From Candidatus Gastranaerophilales bacterium (GTDB lineage: Bacteria; Cyanobacteriota; Vampirovibrionia; Gastranaerophilales; Gastranaerophilaceae), in NCBI GenBank assembly GCA_944323735.1, contig CALUTO010000002.1, forward strand, positions 62,001 to 126,000: a DNA stretch of 64,000 nt, given 5' to 3'. Within the stretch, counting starts at the first letter, position 1, and each line of letters starts with the position of its first letter. Positions 42,565 to 52,028 of the stretch are shown piece by piece. The position numbers and the translations under genes are program-made. Below the pieces are notes generated by a model. That model had not been told where the DNA came from and ran no database searches. It saw nothing but the letters and a program-made list of their open reading frames with translations.

Positions 42565-44226
42565 CTAAACCTCAAAAAGCTTGTGCAGTCTTGTTATAAT
42601 ATCCTCTTCATCCAGCTCATGAGATGTTTTGTTTAAATCCAGAGATTTCTGAAAATATTCTGCAGCATCAGTTAAATCACCCATTGCCTGATATGCACGT
42701 GCCATATTAAAGTTTGCCAGGGTATAAAGAGGGTTAATCTTTATGGATTTTTCAAAAAGTCTTGCAGCTTCTTTAACATTTCCAATGCCGTCAAGATAGA
42801 TTACCCCGAGATTGTTGTAGGCAATTGCATATTCAGGGTCGAGGTTAATAGCCTTGTTATAAGCAACTATAGCTTCTTCCAGAAAATCATTTTCCCACAG
42901 AGCCATACCGCATTTTCCATATGCCCTTGCATTTTCCGGATTAATTTTTATGGCATCACAATATGCCTTTATTGCACTCTCGTAATCCTCCTGAGAAAAG
43001 AACAAATCACCCATTGCAATATGACAGTCCTCAGATTCCGGATTCAAAACGCTTGCTGTCTGATACAGGACTATTGCAGCTTCCGGATTTTCTTTTATTT
43101 CGAGATATACTGAGCCGAGTGCCTGACAAACTATTGCTGTCCATATCGGGTCAGGGTTAATATTAATAGCCTTCTGATAATGTTCTATTGCATCATCATA
43201 CTGATCAAGCTGAACAAGAGCAAATGCCAGACTGTTATGGTAAAAAGGATTTTCTTCATCCTGTTCAAGCGCAAGGTTAAAGGCATTCACTGCACTCAGA
43301 TAGTTTGAACGCTGCAAATACAAATGTCCCAGCTCATAGTATACTTTATCATTTTTTGGCTCTATTTCAAGCAGTTTATTATAGCAGTCTATTGCAGTAT
43401 CGATTTCAGACACAAAATAGGTCTGAATTATAGTAGCGGTTTTCAAAAGTGCATTTCTGTCATACGGATGAGACTCGAGTACTTTTCGGTAAGCGTCAAG
43501 TGCTATTTCCGGTGCATTTTCCTTAACGCAGATATCGCCTATTTTATGATAGAAAAATTCATTTCGACCTGTCTTTTCAGCTGCATCATCATAAGTTTTT
43601 ACAGCAAGACTCTTTTTATTACATTTTTCAAAAAAAGTTCCGCACGCACTATACCACAGGACTTTTGAATCATCTGTTATATTTTTATACAACATTTTTA
43701 TGGACGGAAAATCCCACAGTACCGTCAAACATCCGGAGCAGGCATAATACACCATTTTTACAAACTCAATAAACGAAGGCTTTGCAGAATTTATTTTTTC
43801 ATACAGTAAAGTTGCGAGAATAAGCCTCGGACGTGCTGCAGAAAAAGGATTAAGGTTTATCGCATTTTTCAGCTCTTTTTCTGCCTCATCAAACTTGCTT
43901 GCAAGCTGCAGAAAATAACCTGTATAAATATGAGCATTCTGATTTTTCGGGTCAATATTAACAGCCGTTTTACACTGTTCAATTGCCGATTCGAGTGATA
44001 TCTGCCCGTTTTCCCACAGGAGACTTGCGAGTCTGTAATATGTCTCAGGGATAGAGGGATTCTTTTTTATTGCACGTATATAATAATCAACAGCACAATT
44101 TAAATCCTCGCTGTTGTTTCGCATAAGATATTTTTCATGGGCTATTCTTGCCAGTTCAAGCAGCCTCGAAACATCTTCAATACTTTTATTCTTTTGTAAA
44201 CCGGTTAAGTCTTTCTGCTCTAGCAT
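42565..44226 (-). CDS. Tetratricopeptide repeat protein (paralogue 2)
   Basis: A 553-residue protein from the ATG at 44226 (MLEQKDLTGLQKNKSIEDVS), supported by GAGG upstream rather than an earlier in-frame GTG. The chain is about a dozen TPRs (such as ARAYGKCGMALWENDFLEEA and AYNNLGVIYLDGIGNVKEAA), with a Cys-rich hydrophobic stretch near residue 180 (FVKMVYYACSGCLTVLW). The last segment ends SHELDEEDIITRLHKLFEV, like the protein at 23531. The same repeat order in both marks duplication. dgt follows after seven bases. Confidence 0.88.
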   Translation of the reverse strand: MLEQKDLTGLQKNKSIEDVSRLLELARIAHEKYLMRNNSEDLNCAVDYYIRAIKKNPSIPETYYRLASLLWENGQISLESAIEQCKTAVNIDPKNQNAHIYTGYFLQLASKFDEAEKELKNAINLNPFSAARPRLILATLLYEKINSAKPSFIEFVKMVYYACSGCLTVLWDFPSIKMLYKNITDDSKVLWYSACGTFFEKCNKKSLAVKTYDDAAEKTGRNEFFYHKIGDICVKENAPEIALDAYRKVLESHPYDRNALLKTATIIQTYFVSEIDTAIDCYNKLLEIEPKNDKVYYELGHLYLQRSNYLSAVNAFNLALEQDEENPFYHNSLAFALVQLDQYDDAIEHYQKAININPDPIWTAIVCQALGSVYLEIKENPEAAIVLYQTASVLNPESEDCHIAMGDLFFSQEDYESAIKAYCDAIKINPENARAYGKCGMALWENDFLEEAIVAYNKAINLDPEYAIAYNNLGVIYLDGIGNVKEAARLFEKSIKINPLYTLANFNMARAYQAMGDLTDAAEYFQKSLDLNKTSHELDEEDIITRLHKLFEV

Positions 44227-44376
44227 GCCTACCTCAGTCTGTGTATATATATTAGAGGTCGACACAAAGTTTTTATTTATTTAATTTTTTGTAAAAAAAT
44301 CGTCCTTTTAAATTATTTTTTAATATCCAAAAACATTGACAGAAATTAACAGGATAGAAAAAGGCAGAAAAATAAT

Positions 44377-45420
44377 TTATTCATCTTTTAAAAGTCTGTT
44401 ATCATAATCTATTCTTCCGATAAGTTTGTTCAATTTTTTTTGCATTTCTTTAAACTGCTGGATATTTAAGCTCTGTGCACCATCGGATGAAGCATTCTCC
44501 GGATCATGATGGACTTCTATCATCAGTCCGTTAGCACCGGCAACAAGAGCAGCTTTTGCCATCGGCTCAATAAGATATCTTCTGCCGGTTCCATGGCTCG
44601 GGTCGGCAATAATCGGAAGATGGGAGTATTTTTTAATAATCGGAATAGCCGCAAGATCAAGCGTATTTCTTGTAAATGTTGAATCAAAACTTTTTATTCC
44701 CCTTTCGCAGAGTATGACTTTTTCATTCCCGTTGCACATAATATGCTCGGCAGCAAGCAAAAATTCTCTGATAGTAGCAGCACCGCCACGTTTCAGAAGG
44801 ACAGGCTTGTCGCACTTACCGACAGCTTTGAGGAGTTTAAAGTTCTGCATGTTGCGTGCACCGATTTGAACAACATCCGCATAATCCTCAACAAGAGGAA
44901 CATCCGCAGTATCCATAACTTCTGTCACAACAAGCAGACCTGTTTTTTCTCTTGCCATTGCGAGATATTCAAGTGCTTTTTCTTCCAGTCCCTGAAATTC
45001 ATAAGGTGAAGTGCGCGGTTTAAAAGCCCCGCCTCTTAAAAACTGGCAGCCCATTTCTCTGGCAGCAACAGCTACACGCAGCAGTCCGTTAAAATCTTTT
45101 TCAACAGAGCACGGTCCTACCATCATAACAGGTCTTTCCAGACCGCCGATTTTTACACCGTTGGAAAATTCAATAACTGTATCTTCTTCTTTCCCTTCAC
45201 GTGAAGCAAGTTTATAGGGTTCTTGAATAAGCTTCACGCTTCTAACCCCTTCAAATGAAGCAATGGAAGCCGGATCAACAAGGCGTTTGTCACCTATAGC
45301 AGCAATGACAGTCATCACATCACCATGATTTAAAACTATTTTAAAACCTTTTTTCTCGAGACTGTTTTTTACAACATTAATCTGTTCATCTGTAGCTTTT
45401 GGTTCCATTACTATAATCAT
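44377..45420 (-). CDS. aroF: 3-deoxy-7-phosphoheptulonate synthase (DAHP synthase, AroF type)
   Basis: A 347-residue protein from the ATG at 45420 (MIIVMEPKATDEQINVVKNS), supported by AGAGGG upstream. The N-terminal ferredoxin-like domain is that of type I-beta enzymes, and the barrel shows MVGPCSVEK, LRGGAFKPRTSPYEFQGL, LLKRGGAATIREFL, CERGIKSFDSTFTRNTLDL and IADPSHGTGRR. It makes the first committed compound of the shikimate pathway from PEP and erythrose-4-phosphate. Confidence 0.96.
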   Translation of the reverse strand: MIIVMEPKATDEQINVVKNSLEKKGFKIVLNHGDVMTVIAAIGDKRLVDPASIASFEGVRSVKLIQEPYKLASREGKEEDTVIEFSNGVKIGGLERPVMMVGPCSVEKDFNGLLRVAVAAREMGCQFLRGGAFKPRTSPYEFQGLEEKALEYLAMAREKTGLLVVTEVMDTADVPLVEDYADVVQIGARNMQNFKLLKAVGKCDKPVLLKRGGAATIREFLLAAEHIMCNGNEKVILCERGIKSFDSTFTRNTLDLAAIPIIKKYSHLPIIADPSHGTGRRYLIEPMAKAALVAGANGLMIEVHHDPENASSDGAQSLNIQQFKEMQKKLNKLIGRIDYDNRLLKDE

Positions 45421-45527
45421 TTTTATACTTTCCCTCTTTATTTCATTTGATTTATGATAAGACACAATATTACTGCAGCATCTTATTGTACTGATAATGC
45501 GGTTATTTAACCTGTTTCCGTTATAAA

Positions 45528-46550
45528 TTAAACAGGAACTTGTATACGGACATTTTTCTCAATAATTCTGTCTGCTCCGACTATTTCATTTTTCAAAGAC
45601 ATTTCAATCAACGTATTTGATGCGACAATAACATTTTCAAGACATACATTTTCAGAAATTTCCACGCCGTCCCATAAAATGACATTACGCAGCTCTGCAT
45701 TTTCGCCTATCTTGCAATTTCTGCCTATAATACAGGCATCATATATTTTTACATTCTCAGGTAAAATAGTATTTTCGCCGAGAACAAACTTTGCATTGTA
45801 TTTGTTCACTATATCTACGCCGGACACCATAACTTTTCTCATCAAAGCATCCTTGTTGGATTGAAGATACTGGGAAATAGTACCAATATCTGACCAGTAA
45901 TTGTATACTTTGCAGGTATTTATCTTTTCACCGGATTCAAGCAGCAAAGGAAAAACATTTTTTGCAAAATCAAATTTTTCATTGTCGGGTATAAATTCAA
46001 AAATTCGTTTGTTAAAAACATAAATACCGGTGTTTATGCAGTTGCTCTTCGCTTCAGACACAGGCGGTTTTTCCTGAAATTCTGCGACTGTACCGTCATC
46101 ATTTGCAACCACAACGCCATAGTTCGAAACCTCTTCCATATCAACAGGAACAACAGCCATAGTTGCAATACATCCGCTTTTTTCATGCAGCGACATTACT
46201 TTTTGTAAATCAACGTCATGAAACCCGTCAGCACTGACAACAAGGAAATTTTCACAATCATAAAAGAAAGACTCGCATTTTTTTAACCCGCCTGCTGTAC
46301 CGGAAAGCTCTTTTTCATTAAGAAAAACTATCTCCGGTTCCGAATAATTTTTATATCTTTCATGGATTTTGTCAGCAAGGTAATAGGTATTTGCAATGAC
46401 ATTTTTTATTCCGCTTTTCCTGAGCTTTTCAAGCAGTATATCCATGACCGGTCTGTTTAATACAGGAACAAGCGGCTTTGGTACACACTGGGTCAAAGGA
46501 TCCAGCCTTGAGCCGACACCTGCTGCCATAACCATTGCTTTTTCAATCAT
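45528..46550 (-). CDS. NDP-sugar pyrophosphorylase (mannose-1-phosphate guanylyltransferase-like)
   Basis: A 340-residue protein from the ATG at 46550 (MIEKAMVMAAGVGSRLDPLT), supported by AGGGG upstream. The nucleotidyltransferase domain has the signature GVGSRLDPLTQCVPKPLVPV and the catalytic Asp in VVSADGFHDVDL. The C-terminal part is a left-handed beta-helix (KIYDACIIGRNCKIGENAEL). It activates a sugar-1-phosphate with an NTP; which sugar is uncertain. Confidence 0.9.
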   Translation of the reverse strand: MIEKAMVMAAGVGSRLDPLTQCVPKPLVPVLNRPVMDILLEKLRKSGIKNVIANTYYLADKIHERYKNYSEPEIVFLNEKELSGTAGGLKKCESFFYDCENFLVVSADGFHDVDLQKVMSLHEKSGCIATMAVVPVDMEEVSNYGVVVANDDGTVAEFQEKPPVSEAKSNCINTGIYVFNKRIFEFIPDNEKFDFAKNVFPLLLESGEKINTCKVYNYWSDIGTISQYLQSNKDALMRKVMVSGVDIVNKYNAKFVLGENTILPENVKIYDACIIGRNCKIGENAELRNVILWDGVEISENVCLENVIVASNTLIEMSLKNEIVGADRIIEKNVRIQVPV

Positions 46551-46612
46551 TAAAAAGTCCCCTGCATAATAATTTGACTTAATATTAATACAAATTTTCC
46601 TTATTTTCAATA

Positions 46613-46650
46613 TTGTAAAAAACAAAAACTATACATATAATAATGATATG
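46613..46650 (+). promoter_or_regulatory. Leaderless promoter of the YkgJ-family gene
   Basis: TTGTAA (46613-46618), 17 bases, TATAAT (46636-46641), six bases, ATG at 46648. The +1 falls on the start codon. No Shine-Dalgarno sequence. Confidence 0.7.
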
Positions 46651-47253
46651 GATATTCACATATCAAACACAACGAGTCACGAGGATTATGCAATATATGA
46701 CAATTTTCCGCAGCATCTGTGTAAAATGTGCGGAAAGTGCTGCAAGGCAATCACGACCCCGTACTCGCATGAAGAGCTGGTAGAACTGGCAAAAAAAGGG
46801 CAGGAAGAAGCAAGAGTTTTTATTGAAATTTTTAAGAAATATGACTCAATTGAAGCCGCACGTGCGGCTGTTCCCGATCATGTAGACAACATTCTCCAAA
46901 TAATGAAAAGAAATAAAGATTTTGATATTTCAAAAGTCACTTTTTATTATTGTCCGCACCTCACAAAACAAAATACCTGTCCCGTTTATGCCACCCGTCC
47001 TGACTGCTGCAGAAGAGCTCCGAGAAACGGCTGGACTATATTTCCTCCTGACTGCGGATTTGCAGGGTGGCAGTTTATGCAAAGGGAACGTGTTAAAGAA
47101 ACTATCCGAAAATTAAAAGAATATTTGCTTGAGCTTGAACTTTTTGATGAAGATTACGTTATTCCTGAGCGAAATATTACTGCAGGTGAGTTGAAAAAGA
47201 TTATAAATGAGCGTATAAAACCCTGGGAAGAATTCGGGGCAAAATTGTGGTAA
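46648..47253 (+). CDS. YkgJ-family cysteine-cluster protein (1)
   Basis: This 201-residue protein has the YkgJ pattern: LCKMCGKCCKAITTPYSHEE, then YYCPHLTKQNTCPVYATRPD and CCRRAP, in which conserved cysteines probably bind zinc or an Fe-S cluster. Function unknown. It is divergent from the sugar nucleotidyltransferase and, by its promoter, translated from a leaderless mRNA. A second family member lies at 54789. Confidence 0.9.
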   Translation: MDIHISNTTSHEDYAIYDNFPQHLCKMCGKCCKAITTPYSHEELVELAKKGQEEARVFIEIFKKYDSIEAARAAVPDHVDNILQIMKRNKDFDISKVTFYYCPHLTKQNTCPVYATRPDCCRRAPRNGWTIFPPDCGFAGWQFMQRERVKETIRKLKEYLLELELFDEDYVIPERNITAGELKKIINERIKPWEEFGAKLW

Positions 47254-47368
47254 AGGATTTTTTATTTAGATTTACACTATTTTTAGATTATACTAACAAT
47301 TCATACATTTGTTTATTGCGCAGGAAATATTTTGAAGTTTTAATTGTATCATACACGGGCAAGAGTTT

Positions 47369-48655
47369 ATGCTAAAAAAATCTATATATTTAATAATTAT
47401 ATTTATATTAAGCTTCATACTTTTCAATTACCTGTCAACACAATCAAAAACTGATAAAGAACAGACATCCGGTGCTGCATCATTTTTGATTAACCAACAG
47501 TCTACTGACCCGAAACGGTTGTTTCTAAAAACATGGCGTATAACAAAAAACAAATACTACGACCCGACAATGAACAATCAGGATTGGGAAAGATGGAACA
47601 GACGCTATGTTGACAAAATAAAGACACAGGAAGACGCAAATGTCGCAATAGATTCTATGATTGCAAGCCTGAATGACCCTTATACCCAGTATCTTGACAG
47701 AGAAGAATACAAAGAACAGACTACAAGTATTGATGCACGAATTATGGGAATTGGTATAAACATTGTATCAGTTGACGGAAATGTTCTTATCGTGAGCGTG
47801 GTAGAAGGAACTCCGGCTGAAGAAACAGGGATTAAAGCAGGGGATATAATTCTTACTGTGGACGGAAAAGATGTCAGAGGAAAGACAGTAAGCGATGTTG
47901 CGTCACTTATCAGAGGCAAAGAAGGCCAGTCTGTCAAAATTGAACTGCTAAGAAACAAAACAAAACTGAACAAACTTGTTACAAGACGTGAAATAAAAAT
48001 AAAAAGCGTAAAAACAAAACTCCTCGACAAATCTATCGGATATGTCCAGATTACAAGCTTTATAAGCGGAGATGTGACAAAAGAATTTATAGAGGCACTG
48101 ACCAAAGTCCAGAATTGCGAAGGTTTGATAATGGATTTAAGAGGCAATACCGGAGGACTAATGCCGAATGCAGTATTTATTGCAGACATGTTTATGACAG
48201 AAGGCAATATTGTAAGCATTGTGGACAGAAACAAACAGCTTTCCGAAATAGACGCACAGAAAAAAGCTTACTCCATTAACAAGCCCATGGTTATTCTCGT
48301 TGATCAGGCATCAGCAAGCGCATCGGAAATTCTGGGTGCAGCATTAAAAGAAAACAGAAAAGCCATACTCGTCGGTGAGCGCACTTTCGGAAAAGCTATG
48401 ATACAGCGGATTATTCCGCTTCCAAACGAAACCGGACTGAATTTAACAATTGCAAAATACCTGACCCCGAAAGGACACGACCTGAATAAACACGGTATAA
48501 CGCCCGATTATATTGTTGAATACACAGAGCAGGACTTTTTGAAGAACAGGGATCCGCAGCTAGACAAAGCAAAAGATGTTGTAAAAAATTTGATAAAATC
48601 AAAAAACAGACGTACACACGAACTTGCTAAACTATCCGCAAAAAACACGCAATAG
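47369..48655 (+). CDS. ctpA: C-terminal processing peptidase (S41 family)
   Basis: This 428-residue serine protease has a membrane anchor or signal at residues 4-22, a PDZ domain (about 118-195, GTPAEETGIKAGDIILTVDG) and a catalytic domain with LRGNTGG, the nucleophile Ser317 in DQASASASEI and Lys342 in RTFGKAMI, 25 residues apart as in plant and bacterial CtpA. It trims C-termini of exported proteins. The ribosome binding site is weak. Confidence 0.94.
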   Translation: MLKKSIYLIIIFILSFILFNYLSTQSKTDKEQTSGAASFLINQQSTDPKRLFLKTWRITKNKYYDPTMNNQDWERWNRRYVDKIKTQEDANVAIDSMIASLNDPYTQYLDREEYKEQTTSIDARIMGIGINIVSVDGNVLIVSVVEGTPAEETGIKAGDIILTVDGKDVRGKTVSDVASLIRGKEGQSVKIELLRNKTKLNKLVTRREIKIKSVKTKLLDKSIGYVQITSFISGDVTKEFIEALTKVQNCEGLIMDLRGNTGGLMPNAVFIADMFMTEGNIVSIVDRNKQLSEIDAQKKAYSINKPMVILVDQASASASEILGAALKENRKAILVGERTFGKAMIQRIIPLPNETGLNLTIAKYLTPKGHDLNKHGITPDYIVEYTEQDFLKNRDPQLDKAKDVVKNLIKSKNRRTHELAKLSAKNTQ

Positions 48656-48678
48656 CTTATAAAAAAGACCGGACATCC

Positions 48679-49131
48679 TTAAATACAGGCAGTATTCTTT
48701 TTAATAAAACGGGCAGGATTCCCTGCGACAACCTCGTTTTCATCAACATCTCTTAAAACAACTGACCCTGCGCCGATTACGGCATTATTCCCTATTTTTA
48801 CTCCGCCGATAATAACACTGTTTGCATATATTACAACATTGTCTCCTATTACAGGTACATCAGTATTATTTTTTTCTGAAAACTTACCTTTGCCAATCGT
48901 AACATTCTGATAAATAGTGCAGTTTTTGCCAACTGTTGCAAACTTGCTGATAACTATTCCTACAGGGTGGGGAAAATAAGTGTTCTGCTTTTTTATCACA
49001 TCCAGATTCGGAATACAGCACGCATCCTCAAGCTGATTAACCAGCGGGTACTGAAATGTAAACTTAATCCCGAAAAGTCTTATTATAATATGTGCATTTT
49101 CTTTGTGAAAAGAGAAAAATCTTGAAATCAT
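48679..49131 (-). CDS. Serine acetyltransferase-like (LbH) protein
   Basis: This 150-residue protein has hexapeptide repeats (ISKFATVGKNCTIYQNVTIG, VVIYANSVIIGGVKIGNNAV) and the tail GSVVLRDVDENEVVAGNPAR, typical of CysE/colanic-acid-type acetyltransferases. It is shorter than serine acetyltransferase and lacks its N-terminal domain, so a sugar or lipid substrate is possible. CGGGAGAATTTT precedes the ATG. Confidence 0.88.
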   Translation of the reverse strand: MISRFFSFHKENAHIIIRLFGIKFTFQYPLVNQLEDACCIPNLDVIKKQNTYFPHPVGIVISKFATVGKNCTIYQNVTIGKGKFSEKNNTDVPVIGDNVVIYANSVIIGGVKIGNNAVIGAGSVVLRDVDENEVVAGNPARFIKKNTACI

Positions 49132-49331
49132 AAAATTCTCCCGTGATGCCGGATAATTTTCATATAAAAATTTATATTTTTGAATATATTATATCTTATC
49201 AGGACTATATTTTTAAGATAATTAATCTTATTGCAATCTTTATTAAAATTTACAATAGTTCTATTCTTGTTTTATTAAACGCAAAAACTTTATTAACAGG
49301 CTAATTTGGCAACAGGATTTATTAAAAAGCA

Positions 49332-49649
49332 ATGGGTTTAATTTCAAAGAAACTGGGAAAAAGAATAAAAGAAATTAGAGAAAAATGCGGATTCACTCAA
49401 GCCGGTCTTGCAGAAATTTTAAATATGGAACCCACAAATCTTTCAAAAATCGAGCGTGGAATACAAATGCCCAAAGAAGAAAGTCTGATAAAAATATCTA
49501 AAGCTCTTGACGTTTCAGTGTGTGATTTGTTTGATTATGAACATTTTTCGGACAAAAGTGTTTTAATACAAAAAATAACAAATATTTTAGAAACCGCTGA
49601 TGAAAAATCACTCAGAAAATTTTACAAAATTTTGATGGACATAAAATAG
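49332..49649 (+). CDS. XRE-family transcriptional regulator
   Basis: This 105-residue protein has an N-terminal helix-turn-helix (LAEILNMEPTNLSKIERGIQ, residues about 26-48) and a short helical C-terminal extension (ITNILETADEKSLRKFYKIL). It probably acts as a dimeric repressor. Target unknown. The ATG has only a weak upstream site. Confidence 0.9.
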   Translation: MGLISKKLGKRIKEIREKCGFTQAGLAEILNMEPTNLSKIERGIQMPKEESLIKISKALDVSVCDLFDYEHFSDKSVLIQKITNILETADEKSLRKFYKILMDIK

Positions 49650-49678
49650 CCGGAAACGATAGCTATATAAAAGATTTG

Positions 49679-50665
49679 TTAATTTTTCTTCCATATATAA
49701 TACATTGAGCCGTCTGAATTTTTTAACACCGGAGAAAAATTTAGTTTTTCAAGCGCAGAATACAAAACGTTTCTTGTAGTTAAAACGTGGTCGCAGTCAT
49801 TTTCACCTATTACAAAAAGCCCGTTTTTATTTAAAGCTTTATCGACCTGATGAACAACATTTTTTACTGCCGGAATTATGATTTCATCAGGAAGCGGGGT
49901 TTTAAAACCTAATGGTCCCTCTTTTGTTGTCAAATGATAGAGCGCATTCCGAAACATTAATACATCGGCACTTTTTTGGGGAACAATTTCATCCAGTTTC
50001 AGAATATCTCCCTGTATAAAGCTGCAGCAATTTGCTTTTTCCGGCTTTATTTTAAAGGCCTTTTTATTTATATGCGGCGTAAAATCAGGGAATAACTTTT
50101 CTTTTAAAATTTCTAAATATGAGCGTTTTGGTTTGTAATTTTCAATTTCCGTGAAAAATTCGTCAAATAATTTTTTATACTCTGCCTGTTTACCTTTTAA
50201 TTTTGCAGACCCGGGAAAAGCCAGATAACTGTCGTCATATGCCGAAAAGCCCATTTTATAGACAGAGACAGCATTTTTGTTGCCCGTAAGATGCTGAATA
50301 TCAAATACCCCTTTTTTTGCTTCATCTATCGCATTTTTCCCTATATCAAACCCTAAAATATTTACTTTTTTTCCGGTATTACTAAACAGCATAGCCAGCG
50401 TATACGTCTCATAGCCTTTAGAACAAGCACCATCGATTATATTAATTTCCGGTTTATGTTTCAATGCAGTTATCACATAGTCTTTAATAAATTCAAAAAT
50501 CTCCGGCTTTCTGAAAAAAGCTGTTTCTTGTATTAAACAGTCTCTTACTCCGACAAAAACATCTTTACCGAGCTTTTCAACAGGTGCGGTTCCTTTGAAA
50601 CCCGGTTGTTTGGGGTGTATCAACGGAAAATATGCACTTTTTGTATTTGTAATATGATTATTCAT
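49679..50665 (-). CDS. CheR-like SAM methyltransferase with FKG motif
   Basis: A 328-residue protein. After an N-terminal PGFKGTAPVEKLG comes a CheR-like domain: FIKDYVITALKHKPEINIIDG, then ACSKGYETYTLAMLF (SAM motif I), VNILGFDIGKNAIDEAKKG and DVLMFRNALYHLT. It is longer than CheR between strands and no chemotaxis genes are near, so it may methylate another substrate. The start has no clear ribosome binding site. Confidence 0.78.
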   Translation of the reverse strand: MNNHITNTKSAYFPLIHPKQPGFKGTAPVEKLGKDVFVGVRDCLIQETAFFRKPEIFEFIKDYVITALKHKPEINIIDGACSKGYETYTLAMLFSNTGKKVNILGFDIGKNAIDEAKKGVFDIQHLTGNKNAVSVYKMGFSAYDDSYLAFPGSAKLKGKQAEYKKLFDEFFTEIENYKPKRSYLEILKEKLFPDFTPHINKKAFKIKPEKANCCSFIQGDILKLDEIVPQKSADVLMFRNALYHLTTKEGPLGFKTPLPDEIIIPAVKNVVHQVDKALNKNGLFVIGENDCDHVLTTRNVLYSALEKLNFSPVLKNSDGSMYYIWKKN

Positions 50666-50770
50666 ATTAATGTGAAGTAAAAACGATTTTCAAATTGATT
50701 ATTTTTTGTTGTTTTTTAAAAATTATTTACAAAAATAATTTTCAAATGAGTAAAAACCGGACTTTTATAT

Positions 50771-51970
50771 TTACAATCTGTGCTTTTGCTCCAAATCCCT
50801 TAATTCACGCTGATACGGTGAAATTTTATTCAGCTTAAAGATAACGTCCGGTATAACTTTAAGTGCATAATCTATTTCTTCCTCTGTCGTAAATCTGCTG
50901 AGACTGAAACGTATACTTCCATGCAGTGCAGTAAATGGAACACCCATTGATTTAAGAACATGGCTTGGTTCCAGACTTCCGCTTGTGCAGGCACTTCCCG
51001 AACTTGCACAGATACCTAAATCGCTCAAATGAAGAAGAATTAACTCTCCTTCTATATACTGAAATCCTATATTTGTAGTGTTCGGAACCCTGTTATAAAC
51101 AGAACCGTTAACACGTGCATTATAAACCGACTTTAAGATACCGTTTTCAAGCTTATCTCTGAGTTCTTTTACCCGTGTAAGTTCATAATTCATATTATTA
51201 AGAGCTTCTCTCGCAGCAGCACCCAGTCCGACAATATGCGTAACATTTTCAGTTCCTGCTCTTTTCCCTCTTTCCTGATGTCCGCCGATTATTAAAGCCG
51301 GCAGGAGAGTCCCTCTTTTTATGTATAAAGCACCAACCCCTTTTGGTGCGTGGATTTTATGTCCGGCAATTCCCATCAAATCAATATCTGTATTTTTTAC
51401 ATCAATCGGTATTTTTCCGGCGGCTTGAACAGCATCAACAAAAACTTTTGTTTTGGGATTTTTCTTTTTTACAATAGACGCTGCTTTTTCAACAGGGAGA
51501 ATAACGCCTGTTTCATTATTAGCCATCATAATACTAACAAGCGCAGTATCTTCATCAACGCTTTCGGAAAGCTGGTTCATATCCAGATTGCCCTGATTAT
51601 CAACATCCAGATAAGTTACATCATATCCGAGTTTTTCATAGTATTTGTAAACATTAAGCACACAGGGATGTTCGATTTTGGTAGTTATTATATGCTTTTT
51701 ACTTTTGTTAGCTTCCAGTATTCCTTTTATTGCCATATTTGCGCTTTCAGAGCCGGAGCCGGTGAAAACTATTTCAGACGAATCATTTGCCCCGAAAAGT
51801 TCTTTAACAGATTCTCTTGCATCAGCAACCGCATGTGCAACCTGCCCGCCGAAAGTATGCATGCTGGAAGGATTACCATACAGCTCACAAAAATACGGTT
51901 TCATTGTCTCAAAGACCTTCGGGTCTACCATTGTTGTTGCGTTATTATCAAGATATACTACTTTTTCCAT
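50771..51970 (-). CDS. nifS: Cysteine desulfurase NifS
   Basis: This 399-residue PLP enzyme releases sulfur from cysteine for Fe-S assembly. It starts KVVYLDNNATTMVDPKVFET, has the PLP Lys in GIAGHKIHAPKGVGALYIKR and the catalytic Cys in ASSGSACTSGSLEPSHVL. AAGGA lies upstream. It follows nifU in the same operon. Together they serve general Fe-S supply, since no nitrogenase genes are present. Confidence 0.97.
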   Translation of the reverse strand: MEKVVYLDNNATTMVDPKVFETMKPYFCELYGNPSSMHTFGGQVAHAVADARESVKELFGANDSSEIVFTGSGSESANMAIKGILEANKSKKHIITTKIEHPCVLNVYKYYEKLGYDVTYLDVDNQGNLDMNQLSESVDEDTALVSIMMANNETGVILPVEKAASIVKKKNPKTKVFVDAVQAAGKIPIDVKNTDIDLMGIAGHKIHAPKGVGALYIKRGTLLPALIIGGHQERGKRAGTENVTHIVGLGAAAREALNNMNYELTRVKELRDKLENGILKSVYNARVNGSVYNRVPNTTNIGFQYIEGELILLHLSDLGICASSGSACTSGSLEPSHVLKSMGVPFTALHGSIRFSLSRFTTEEEIDYALKVIPDVIFKLNKISPYQRELRDLEQKHRL

Positions 51971-52028
51971 GATTTTTTTCCTTGTCTAAATGCACACGCA
52001 AAATCCGGCCGGCAGCTTTACGGCACCA

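Noticed and set aside
49297-49334. XRE regulator gene as leaderless
   Set aside because: TATTAA has the right distance to the ATG, but the -35 position (CAGGCT) does not fit and a weak AGGA site is present.
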